Shown in pieces: positions 1 to 5,701 of a DNA stretch of 8,456 nucleotides. The DNA comes from JBMOLK01 sp049325575. GTDB lineage: Bacteria; Bacillota; Clostridia; Acetivibrionales; Acetivibrionaceae. Position numbers and translations under genes: made by a program. Every line of letters starts with the position of its first letter. The first letter of the stretch is position 1. Below the pieces are notes generated by a model. That model had not been told where the DNA came from, did no database searches, and was given only the letters and a program-made list of their open reading frames with translations. The stretch is from assembly GCA_049325575.1 (NCBI GenBank), contig JBMOLK010000203.1, positions 1 to 8,456 of the forward strand, read 5' to 3'.

Positions 1-398
1 AAGCACAAAGGCTGATTGATGCTACAAAGCAGAGCTTTTATGAAGGTATAAAGTTTGCGAGGAACGGCTATAGGATTATAGATATATCGGCAGCTATTGA
101 AGACTATGTTTTGGAAAGAGGATATTCCGTTGTCCGTGAGTTTGTTGGTCATGGTATTGGCAGGGAAATGCATGAAGAACCCCAGATACCGAATTACCGG
201 TGCAAAGGTCAAAGGAATAGACTGGAAACAGGTATGACTCTTGCAATTGAACCTATGGTAAATGAAGGTACGCATAAGGTAAAAGTTTTAGAAAACGGCT
301 GGACTGTAGTTACTATTGACGGCAAACTTTCTGCACATTATGAGAATACAATTGCCATCACAGATGAAGAACCAATAATCCTGACTAAATTGGACTAG
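1..398 (+). CDS. map: Type I methionine aminopeptidase, C-terminal part (5' end outside window)
   Basis: This metallopeptidase removes the initiator methionine from nascent proteins in the cytoplasm. The reading frame is open from base 3, with no start in the window, so the N-terminal half of the enzyme lies upstream. About 131 codons are visible. They include the VGHGIGREMHEEP block, whose first His corresponds to metal ligand His171 of E. coli MetAP, then AIEPM with a metal-ligand Glu, and HYENTI with the last metal-ligand Glu. The protein ends ILTKLD before TAG. The two Asp ligands would lie in the missing part. map next to infA is the standard end of the Firmicutes spc cluster. A start at the internal ATG at 111 would cut the fold and is not the true start. 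Confidence 0.96.
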   Translation, partial: AQRLIDATKQSFYEGIKFARNGYRIIDISAAIEDYVLERGYSVVREFVGHGIGREMHEEPQIPNYRCKGQRNRLETGMTLAIEPMVNEGTHKVKVLENGWTVVTIDGKLSAHYENTIAITDEEPIILTKLD

Positions 399-427
399 CT
401 GGTGTGGCGGCAGATAGAGGTGAGTTT

Positions 428-730
428 ATGGATATAAGCTTAGGTCAGGTCGTTTATTCTAAAGCGGGTAGAGATACAGGGAGAAAGTTTGTAATTATAG
501 GTATACTTGAAAGTCATAGAGTTATGGTATCAGATGGTGACTTGAGAAGAATTGAGAAAGCAAAAATAAAAAAACTAAAACATCTAAAAGTTACCGAAAA
601 AGTTATTCTGCCTATAGGTGAAAAATTAAAAAATGGAACAAAAGTTTCTAACGCTGAAATCCGTAAGGCTTTAGCAGAAATAGGTGATATAGAAGATGAA
701 GCTCATAATAAAGATGAAGTCAGGGTTTGA
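428..730 (+). CDS. KOW-domain RNA-binding protein (L14e/L6e/L27e-like)
   Basis: Small basic protein of 100 residues with an N-terminal KOW-type motif: residues about 5-30 read GQVVYSKAGRDTGRKFVIIG, followed by a Lys-rich stretch (KAKIKKLKHLK). It resembles the family annotated as ribosomal protein L14E/L6E/L27E-like in Clostridia, where a member typically sits between map and infA as here. It is presumed to bind RNA, perhaps rRNA, but its molecular role is not established. The start is placed at ATG 428 because AGAGGTGAG lies just before it. A GTG at 404 in the same frame would add 8 residues but lacks a ribosome binding site. The C-terminus is acidic and probably disordered. It lies 29 bp after map and is co-transcribed with it. 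Confidence 0.85.
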   Translation: MDISLGQVVYSKAGRDTGRKFVIIGILESHRVMVSDGDLRRIEKAKIKKLKHLKVTEKVILPIGEKLKNGTKVSNAEIRKALAEIGDIEDEAHNKDEVRV

Positions 731-757
731 TATAAGGAATAAGGAGGGGTTTGGATC

Positions 758-976
758 TTGTCTAAGGAAGATGTTATAGAAGTTGAAGGAAAAGTTGTTG
801 AGGCATTGCCAAATGCAATGTTTGAAGTTGAACTTGATAATGGTCATAAAATTTTAGCTCATATATCAGGAAAACTTAGAATGAACTTTATTAGAATTTT
901 GCCAGGGGATAAGGTTACTATTGAGCTTTCTCCTTATGATCTTACCCGTGGTAGAATAACATGGAGGGCTAAGTAA
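758..976 (+). CDS. infA: Translation initiation factor IF-1
   Basis: IF-1 binds the A site of the 30S subunit during initiation. The product is 72 residues, the usual length, and is an OB fold with diagnostic segments VIEVEGKVVEALPNAMF, GHKILAHISGK and RILPGDKVT...SPYDLTRGRITWR. It starts with TTG at 758 (SKEDVIEVEG), preceded by AAGGAGGGG at 741-749 with 8-nt spacing. No in-frame ATG exists upstream that fits the family length, and the next Met is well inside the domain. A TTG start on a strong Shine-Dalgarno suggests tuned, possibly self-limiting, expression of an initiation factor (inference). It is followed 16 bp later by rpmJ. Confidence 0.97.
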   Translation: MSKEDVIEVEGKVVEALPNAMFEVELDNGHKILAHISGKLRMNFIRILPGDKVTIELSPYDLTRGRITWRAK

Positions 977-992
977 CAAAGGAGGTATTGGA

Positions 993-1106
993 ATGAAAGT
1001 AAAACCATCTGTAAAGGTTATATGCGAAAAATGCAAGATAATAAGAAGAAAAGGTAGAGTAATGGTTATTTGCCAGAATCCCAAGCATAAACAAAGGCAA
1101 GGATAA
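993..1106 (+). CDS. rpmJ: 50S ribosomal protein L36
   Basis: L36 is the smallest protein of the large subunit; this copy has 37 residues. It begins MKVKPSVKVICEKCKIIRR and ends NPKHKQRQG. It is the zinc-binding (C+) form, with ligands Cys11, Cys14, Cys27 and His32 all present. The start at ATG 993 is preceded by AAAGGAGGT at 978-986. Its place after infA is the conserved order. The normal next gene, rpsM, is displaced by a 343-bp gap holding a repeat element. Confidence 0.97.
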   Translation: MKVKPSVKVICEKCKIIRRKGRVMVICQNPKHKQRQG

Positions 1107-1115
1107 AATTTGTTA

Positions 1116-1282
1116 GATGACAGTTGACAATGGACAGTAATATTCCCTTAAATATAAGTGAATGGCAATTCGAAGTTTGGTTAATGAATTCAGGTAATCT
1201 GGAATCAAGCGCCCGTCCAGTTGATGTTATGAGAACGATATTGTCGAGTAACGGTGAAAACTGTCTTTTGTCAGCTGTCATC
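1116..1282. mobile_element. MITE-like element with 23-bp terminal inverted repeats between rpmJ and rpsM
   Basis: The left end at 1116-1138 (GATGACAGTTGACAATGGAC plus AGT) matches the reverse complement of the right end at 1260-1282 in 20 of 23 positions. Each arm is built from three 7-nt units: TGACAGT, TGACAAT and GGACAGT on the left, mirrored as ACTGTCT, TTTGTCA and GCTGTCA on the right. The unit between the ends is 167 bp and encodes no transposase, so it resembles a non-autonomous miniature inverted-repeat element or an intergenic repeat. No clear target-site duplication is visible beside the ends. The left repeat contains a perfect TTGACA (1124-1129), but no well-spaced -10 follows (TTAAAT at 1148 with 18-bp spacing is weak). 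Whether it is mobile or multicopy cannot be seen from one window. Confidence 0.55.
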
Positions 1283-1285
1283 TGA
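1130..1285 (+). CDS. Hypothetical 51-aa ORF spanning the inverted-repeat element (doubtful)
   Basis: The frame starts at ATG 1130 inside the left terminal repeat, runs without a stop through the whole element, and stops at TGA 1283-1285 just past the right repeat. The peptide begins MDSNIPLNISEWQFEVWLMN and ends GENCLLSAVI, and I recognise no family. There is no Shine-Dalgarno sequence before the ATG. The opposite strand is also open across the element, so the openness may be a property of the repeat rather than a sign of coding. It is listed because its ends match the element almost exactly. Confidence 0.15.
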   Translation: MDSNIPLNISEWQFEVWLMNSGNLESSARPVDVMRTILSSNGENCLLSAVI

Positions 1286-1313
1286 TGAAAGAGTAAGTAT
1301 TTAAAATAACATA

Positions 1314-1369
1314 CAGGAGCGGCTGCGTAAACAGACAGGGAAAAGACAACCTGTTTTGGTTACGTCCTG
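1314..1369 (+). promoter_or_regulatory. Long hairpin in the rpsM leader (candidate regulatory RNA structure)
   Basis: Three nested complementary segments can form one stem-loop: CAGGA (1314-1318) with TCCTG (1365-1369), CGTAA (1326-1330) with TTACG (1360-1364), and ACAGG (1335-1339) with CCTGT (1350-1354) around a 10-nt loop. An alternative inner pairing, AAACAG (1329-1334) with CTGTTT (1351-1356), is also possible, so two conformers could compete. The structure ends about 80 nt before the rpsM start. No U-tract follows it, so it is not a plain terminator. Enterobacterial alpha operons are controlled by S4 binding to a structured rpsM leader; a similar role here is only an analogy. Confidence 0.4.
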
Positions 1370-1449
1370 GATTGTTTATTTAATAAATCAATTGTAAATA
1401 AAAATATTTTGTCAGAACATTAGGAATTATGATGGAGGTGTAAAGAAAG

Positions 1450-1821
1450 ATGGCACGTATTGCCGGAGTCGATTTGCCCAGAGAAAAAAGGGTAGAGATT
1501 GGATTGACTTACATCTTTGGAATTGGCAGAACTCTGTCAAACAAGATATTGGATAAGACAGGGATCAATCCAGATACAAGGGTAAGAGATTTGACTGACG
1601 ATGAAATAAGCAAACTTAGGGAAATGATAGATAAAGAGTTCAAGGTTGAAGGGGACTTAAGAAGAGAAATCTCTCTTAACATTAAAAGGTTAGCGGAAAT
1701 CGGATGTTATAGAGGTAGAAGGCATAGAATGGGGCTTCCTGTTCGCGGCCAAAGGACTAAAACCAATGCAAGGACTAGAAAAGGTCCAAAGAGAACTGTT
1801 GGAGTTCAAAGAAAGAAATAG
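1450..1821 (+). CDS. rpsM: 30S ribosomal protein S13
   Basis: S13 sits in the head of the small subunit and contacts the P-site tRNA and the 50S subunit through inter-subunit bridges. It has 123 residues, normal length. It begins ARIAGVDLPREKRVEIGLTY with the IFGIG helix-turn segment, has RREISLNIKRLAEIGCYRG in the middle, and ends in the basic tail RTKTNARTRKGPKRT...QRKK that reaches the P site. The start at ATG 1450 follows GGAGGTG (1434-1440) with 9-nt spacing. It opens the alpha-operon portion (rpsM-rpsK-rpsD-rpoA-rplQ) and lies unusually far from rpmJ. Confidence 0.98.
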   Translation: MARIAGVDLPREKRVEIGLTYIFGIGRTLSNKILDKTGINPDTRVRDLTDDEISKLREMIDKEFKVEGDLRREISLNIKRLAEIGCYRGRRHRMGLPVRGQRTKTNARTRKGPKRTVGVQRKK

Positions 1822-1842
1822 TAAAAGGAGGTTAGCGGTTTA

Positions 1843-2247
1843 ATGGCTACTAAAACAGCTGGTGGAAAAAGAGCCACTAGAAAAAGAAGAGAGCGTAAGA
1901 ATATTGAACGTGGTGCTGCGCATATACGTTCCACATTTAACAATACAATAGTGACTTTAACTGACGTAGCAGGAAATGCACTTTCCTGGTCAAGTGCCGG
2001 AAGCTTAGGCTTCAGAGGCTCAAGAAAAAGTACACCTTTCGCTGCGCAGATGGCAGCTGAAACAGCTGCAAAGGGTGCAATGGAACATGGCCTCAAAACT
2101 GTTGAAGTTTATGTAAAAGGCCCTGGGTCAGGAAGGGAAGCAGCTATAAGGGCTCTACAAGCGGCAGGTCTTGAAGTAAGTCTTATAAAAGACGTAACTC
2201 CAATACCTCATAATGGCTGCAGACCACCTAAGAGAAGAAGGGTATAA
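1843..2247 (+). CDS. rpsK: 30S ribosomal protein S11
   Basis: S11 lies on the platform of the small subunit near the 3' end of 16S rRNA and the mRNA exit. This protein has 134 residues, a few more than usual because of a basic N-terminal extension (residues 1-20, rich in Lys and Arg). Family blocks include AHIRSTFNNTIVTLTD (about 26-41), GFRGSRKSTPFAAQ, KGPGSGREAAIRALQ and the terminal DVTPIPHNGCRPPKRRRV. The start ATG 1843 is preceded by AAAGGAGGT at 1824-1832. It lies 21 bp after rpsM and is translated from the same transcript. Confidence 0.98.
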   Translation: MATKTAGGKRATRKRRERKNIERGAAHIRSTFNNTIVTLTDVAGNALSWSSAGSLGFRGSRKSTPFAAQMAAETAAKGAMEHGLKTVEVYVKGPGSGREAAIRALQAAGLEVSLIKDVTPIPHNGCRPPKRRRV

Positions 2248-2346
2248 TGCCCTGAATTTTTTAATTTAAGAGTTAAAGCTGTATGTATATAGTATAATTA
2301 TTTCGCAATATTAAACTTATTATTATAATTGGAGGTGTAAAATTAG

Positions 2347-2973
2347 ATGGCAAGATATACCGACGCATCTTGCAGACTCTGTCGCAGGGAAGGTGAAAAA
2401 CTTTACCTGAAAGGAGAAAGATGCACTACAAATAAATGCTCGGTTTCCAGAAGAGGATATGCTCCTGGACAACACGGACAGAATAAAAAGAAACTGTCCG
2501 AATATGGTATACAGCTTCGTGAAAAACAGAAAGCAAGAAGATATTACGGCGTATTGGAAAGCCAATTCCGGAAATATTTTGATATGGCAGTTAATAAAAA
2601 AGGTATAACTGGTGAAAATCTTCTCCAGATTCTGGAGTTAAGACTTGACAATGCAGTTTATAGAATGGGTCTTGCTGCATCAAGACCTGAAGCAAGACAA
2701 TTGGTAAGGCATGGTCACTTTACTGTAAACGGAAAGAAAGTAAATATACCTTCCTACCTTATAAAACTTGGAGATGTTATTTCAGTAGTTGAAAAGAGCA
2801 GAACTTCTCCCAAGATGAAAGATAATGCAGAGGTTGCAGCGGGTAAGCCAAGTCCAAAGTGGCTTGAATATGACGCTGACAATTTGTCTGCAAAAGTAGT
2901 TGCTCTTCCATCAAGAGAAGACATAGACTTACCTTTAAAAGAAAGCCTTATAGTTGAGTTATACTCCAAGTAA
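2347..2973 (+). CDS. rpsD: 30S ribosomal protein S4
   Basis: S4 is a primary 16S rRNA binder that nucleates 30S assembly and in several bacteria represses its own operon. It has 208 residues, normal length. The N-terminal zinc-binding form is intact: Cys9, Cys12, Cys26 and Cys31 (C-X2-C-X13-C-X4-C). The S4 RNA-binding domain covers about residues 98-160, with RLDNAVYRMGLAASRPEARQ and then LVRHGHFTVNGKKVNIPSYL. It ends SLIVELYSK. ATG 2347 is preceded by GGAGGTG at 2331-2337. A 99-bp AT-rich gap separates it from rpsK. That gap contains a TATAAT at 2293-2298 but no convincing -35, so an internal promoter is possible but unproven. Confidence 0.98.
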   Translation: MARYTDASCRLCRREGEKLYLKGERCTTNKCSVSRRGYAPGQHGQNKKKLSEYGIQLREKQKARRYYGVLESQFRKYFDMAVNKKGITGENLLQILELRLDNAVYRMGLAASRPEARQLVRHGHFTVNGKKVNIPSYLIKLGDVISVVEKSRTSPKMKDNAEVAAGKPSPKWLEYDADNLSAKVVALPSREDIDLPLKESLIVELYSK

Positions 2974-3012
2974 TAAAATAGAAATGAGTTTTAAGTGTAT
3001 TTGCTTGGTTCA

Positions 3013-3090
3013 GCAACTGAGGATTCTAAAATTAGAGATGAAAGTTATAAAGTAAGTCAGATGAGAGATAGAGAATACTGAATCAGTTGC
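3013..3090 (+). promoter_or_regulatory. Inverted repeat in the rpoA leader
   Basis: GCAACTGA (3013-3020) and TCAGTTGC (3083-3090) are perfect 8-bp reverse complements, 62 nt apart in the 150-bp gap between rpsD and rpoA. Inside them, ATTC (3023-3026) and GAAT can extend the pairing after an internal bulge. The right arm ends about 26 nt before the rpoA Shine-Dalgarno (AAGGAGG, 3117-3123). It is followed by an A-run, not a U-run, so it is not a plus-strand terminator. It could be an mRNA processing or stability element or a protein-binding leader. The function is not shown. Confidence 0.35.
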
Positions 3091-3130
3091 CCTCAAAAAA
3101 AATTAATAGTTCTAAAAAGGAGGGTTTTTG

Positions 3131-4078
3131 ATGATCGAAATTGAAAAGCCGAAGATAGAATGTGTAATATCAAGTGAAGACAACACTTATGGCAAGTTTG
3201 TAATAGAGCCGTTAGAACGAGGATATGGTATCACTCTTGGTAATTCACTAAGAAGAATATTACTTTCATCTTTACCAGGTATAGCTGTAACTTCAATCAA
3301 AATTGATGGAGTACTACATGAATTTTCAACAGTACCAGGTGTAGTTGAAGATGTAACCGAAATAATCCTTAATATAAAGGGATTGTCGTTAGATCTTCAC
3401 AGCGATGGACCAAAAGTTGTGTATATAGATGCTGATGGAGAAGGGGACGTAAAGGCGTCAGATATTAAGTCTGATGCCGACGTTGAAATACTGAATCCTG
3501 ATCATAAGATTGCAACTTTAAGCGGTGAGCATAAACTATATATGGAGTTAACCTTGGATAGAGGCCGAGGGTATGTTGCTGCAGAAAAGAATAAACACCC
3601 GGGTCAGCCCATCGGAGTAGTACCTATTGATTCAATTTTTACTCCAGTGAGAAAGGTTAACTATACGGTAGAAAATACACGTGTTGGCCAAGTTACAGAC
3701 TATGATAAGTTAACGCTGGAAGTCTGGACTAATGGGAGCATTAAACCGGATGAAGCGATTAGCTTGGGCGCAAAAATAATGAGTGAACATTTAAACCTCT
3801 TCATTGACTTGTCAGACAATGCTAAAAATGCCGAAATAATGGTTGAGAAAGAAGAGACCAAGAAGGAAAAAGTATTGGAAATGACAATTGAAGAGTTGGA
3901 CTTATCAGTGAGATCATACAACTGCCTCAAGAGGGCTGGCATAAATACTGTTGAAGATCTTACAAACAGAACAGAAGAAGACATGATGAAGGTCAGAAAC
4001 CTGGGAAGGAAGTCCTTAGAAGAAGTTCTGAACAAGTTAAAGGCTCTAGGATTGTCTTTAGCGCCAAGTGAAGATTAA
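3131..4078 (+). CDS. rpoA: DNA-directed RNA polymerase alpha subunit
   Basis: The alpha subunit dimerises to nucleate RNA polymerase assembly and contacts promoter UP elements and activators. The protein has 315 residues, typical of Firmicutes. The N-terminal assembly domain (about 1-230) shows EPLERGYGITLGNSLRRILL, GVLHEFSTVPGVVEDVTEII, QPIGVVPIDSIFTPV and ENTRVGQVTDYDKLTLEVWT. A short charged linker leads to the C-terminal DNA-binding domain (about 245-315), with ELDLSVRSYNCLKRAGINTV and KVRNLGRKSLEEV, which hold the Arg and Lys residues used for DNA contact. The start is taken at ATG 3131 (MIEIEKPKIE), 7 nt after AAGGAGG. The TTG just before it in frame is not needed. Confidence 0.99.
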   Translation: MIEIEKPKIECVISSEDNTYGKFVIEPLERGYGITLGNSLRRILLSSLPGIAVTSIKIDGVLHEFSTVPGVVEDVTEIILNIKGLSLDLHSDGPKVVYIDADGEGDVKASDIKSDADVEILNPDHKIATLSGEHKLYMELTLDRGRGYVAAEKNKHPGQPIGVVPIDSIFTPVRKVNYTVENTRVGQVTDYDKLTLEVWTNGSIKPDEAISLGAKIMSEHLNLFIDLSDNAKNAEIMVEKEETKKEKVLEMTIEELDLSVRSYNCLKRAGINTVEDLTNRTEEDMMKVRNLGRKSLEEVLNKLKALGLSLAPSED

Positions 4079-4146
4079 TTGAAGTTGTTTAAGACATAAG
4101 CCGTTGACATTAGGCTAATCAGATTTGAGGTAAAGGAGGTATAAGA

Positions 4147-4674
4147 ATGCCAGGGCAAAGAAAACTGGGACGTGCTACAGACCAAAGAAAAGCTATGCTT
4201 AAAGGCTTGGTTACGTCTCTCTTTGAAAATGGTAAAATTGAGACGACCGAGGCAAAAGCCAAGGAAGTTAAAAATATTGCAGAGAAGCTTATTGCATTAG
4301 CTGTTAAGGAATGTGATAATTTTACTTCAAAACAGGCTACAATAAGTGCTGTTAAGTTAGATCCTAAAGGAAATAAAATAACGAATAAGAAAAAATCAAA
4401 AAATGGTGAGTATGAAGTTGTGGAAAGGGAAATAAAAACCGACTTGGTGCGTGTTGATAACCCATCAAGACTTCATGCGAGAAAGAAAGCCATGAACTGG
4501 TTCTACAAAATCAAAAATGCTGATGGTAAGCCGGTCAGTCTTACTAATAAGCTATTTGATGAAATTGCACCGAAATATAAAGATGTAAACGGTGGATATA
4601 CCAGAATCTATAAGATCGGTCCAAGAAGAGGCGATGCAGCAGAAATGGTTATCCTGGAATTGGTTAGCAAGTAG
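4147..4674 (+). CDS. rplQ: 50S ribosomal protein L17 with an internal insertion
   Basis: L17 is a large-subunit protein near the peptide exit tunnel region. The family ends are clear: N-terminal GQRKLGRATDQRKAMLKGLV with KIETTEAKAKEVKNIAEKLI, and C-terminal GGYTRIYKIGPRRGDAAEMV. At 175 residues it is much longer than the roughly 110-130 of most bacterial L17 proteins. The extra material is internal, about residues 55-107, between AEKLIALAVKE and SRLHARKKAM. It is rich in Lys and Asn, with a KGNKITNKKKSKNGEYE segment that looks like a beta-hairpin or loop. The frame is unbroken and the flanks align, so this is an insertion, not a frameshift. ATG 4147 follows AAAGGAGGT at 4133-4141. It is the last gene of the alpha operon. 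Confidence 0.97.
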   Translation: MPGQRKLGRATDQRKAMLKGLVTSLFENGKIETTEAKAKEVKNIAEKLIALAVKECDNFTSKQATISAVKLDPKGNKITNKKKSKNGEYEVVEREIKTDLVRVDNPSRLHARKKAMNWFYKIKNADGKPVSLTNKLFDEIAPKYKDVNGGYTRIYKIGPRRGDAAEMVILELVSK

Positions 4675-4701
4675 TTATATTTATTTTATTGGCTGTATAT
4701 A

Positions 4702-4735
4702 ATTAATTACCATAGCTTGAATTATGATAATTAAT
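4702..4735. repeat. AT-rich hairpin downstream of rplQ
   Basis: ATTAATTACCAT (4702-4713) and ATGATAATTAAT (4724-4735) are reverse complements in 11 of 12 positions around a 10-nt loop. It lies 27 bp after the rplQ stop and just before the GC-richer terminator stem. It is weak in stacking energy and has no U-tract of its own. It may protect the 3' end of the transcript or pause polymerase, or it may be chance in AT-rich DNA. Confidence 0.35.
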
Positions 4736-4738
4736 AAT

Positions 4739-4777
4739 AGGGATTAGGTGAGTATTAATCACCCTAATCCCTGTTTT
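4739..4777 (+). terminator. Rho-independent terminator of the alpha operon
   Basis: The left arm AGGGATTAGGTG (4739-4750) pairs with CACCCTAATCCCT (4760-4772) with one bulged base and a 9-nt loop. GTTTTATG follows. The stem is strong but the U-run is short (four), so some read-through into the ATPase gene at 4835 is likely. No other clear promoter is visible for that gene. Confidence 0.75.
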
Positions 4778-4834
4778 ATGCAGAGGGAGAAATGACCAAG
4801 TTTGATATTTAGATTAAATCAAGAGGCATTATTT

Positions 4835-5683
4835 ATGGATAAGGATTTTATAAAGGTAGAGGATGTAGAGTTTAGATATAAAGCCCATGTAGGCGATATA
4901 GATAATCCTCCTGCATTATCTGGAATGAATCTAGAAATAAAAGACGGAGAATTTGTAGTAGTGCTGGGAAGGAATGGCTCCGGGAAGTCTACATTTGCAA
5001 GGCTGTTAAATGCACTTATACTTCCAACCAGGGGTGCAGTGTATATAAAAAATTATAGTACCAGTGAAGAGGGTCATCTGTGGAATATAAGACAAACCGT
5101 AGGTATGGTATTTCAAAACCCGGATAATCAAATTATTGCTACGTCAGTGGAAGAAGACGTTGCCTTTGGACCTGAGAATCTTGGCATTTCATCTGATGAG
5201 ATTATAGAGAGAGTCAATAAGGCTCTTTGCGACGTTGGAATGCTGGAATATTGTAAAGCAGCTCCCCACAACTTGTCCGGTGGGCAAAAGCAAAGAATTG
5301 CAATTGCAGGAGTACTGGCCATGAAACCTAAGTGTATTATACTGGATGAAGCTACATCCATGCTTGACCCTATAGGTAGAAAAGAGGTAATGTCAGTACT
5401 TAATAGACTAAATAAAGAGGAAAATATCACGGTTATTCATATCACTCACCATATGGAAGAAGCAGTACAGGCTGACCGGGTTATAGTTATTCATGAAGGT
5501 AGGATAGTTATGGATGGCAATCCCAAAGAGGTTTTTTCCAGGGTTGAAGAAATTAAAAGTGTGGGTCTTGATGTACCACAGGTTGCAGAGTTGTTCCACG
5601 AGTTAACAAAGGAAGGTTATGATCTTCCCGAGAATATTCTTTCGGTGGATGATGCAATTGAATACTTTAAAAGTATTATATAG
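4835..5683 (+). CDS. ecfA1: Energy-coupling factor transporter ATP-binding protein (EcfA1/CbiO type)
   Basis: This cytoplasmic ABC ATPase would power ECF-type uptake of vitamins or cobalt/nickel with EcfT and a substrate-binding S component. It has 282 residues. Motifs in order are Walker A GRNGSGKST (45-53), Q-loop MVFQNPDNQ (91-99), signature LSGGQKQR (147-154), Walker B CIILDEATSMLD (167-178) and H-loop ITHHMEEA (203-210). The Q-loop form FQNPDNQ and the location directly after rplQ indicate the A1 paralogue rather than A2. The start is set at ATG 4835, 8 nt after AAGAGG. An in-frame TTG at 4802 would add 11 residues with a poorer site. The usual ecfA2 and ecfT genes are absent, and a convergent gene follows 18 bp after the stop. 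Confidence 0.93.
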   Translation: MDKDFIKVEDVEFRYKAHVGDIDNPPALSGMNLEIKDGEFVVVLGRNGSGKSTFARLLNALILPTRGAVYIKNYSTSEEGHLWNIRQTVGMVFQNPDNQIIATSVEEDVAFGPENLGISSDEIIERVNKALCDVGMLEYCKAAPHNLSGGQKQRIAIAGVLAMKPKCIILDEATSMLDPIGRKEVMSVLNRLNKEENITVIHITHHMEEAVQADRVIVIHEGRIVMDGNPKEVFSRVEEIKSVGLDVPQVAELFHELTKEGYDLPENILSVDDAIEYFKSII

Positions 5684-5701
5684 ACATCCAGGTTAGTGTT
5701 G

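Noticed and set aside
1066..1281. 71-codon minus-strand ORF starting in the right terminal repeat
   Set aside because: It runs antisense into rpmJ, has no ribosome binding site, and its frame is set by the inverted repeat; judged a shadow.
2293..2298. TATAAT upstream of rpsD as an internal promoter
   Set aside because: No acceptable -35 at 16-18 bp and no extended -10; common by chance in this AT-rich gap.
2323..2565. Minus-strand ORFs opposite rpsD, rpoA, ecfA1 and the protease
   Set aside because: All lie antisense to clearly coding frames with strong family motifs and lack ribosome binding sites.
4698..4703. TATAAT just after rplQ as a promoter for ecfA1
   Set aside because: The -35 match is poor and the start would lie upstream of the terminator stem.
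4792..4812. Six-codon ORF (MTKFDI) before ecfA1 as a leader peptide
   Set aside because: AGAGGGAG precedes it, but there is no overlap or coupling geometry with ATG 4835, which has its own site.
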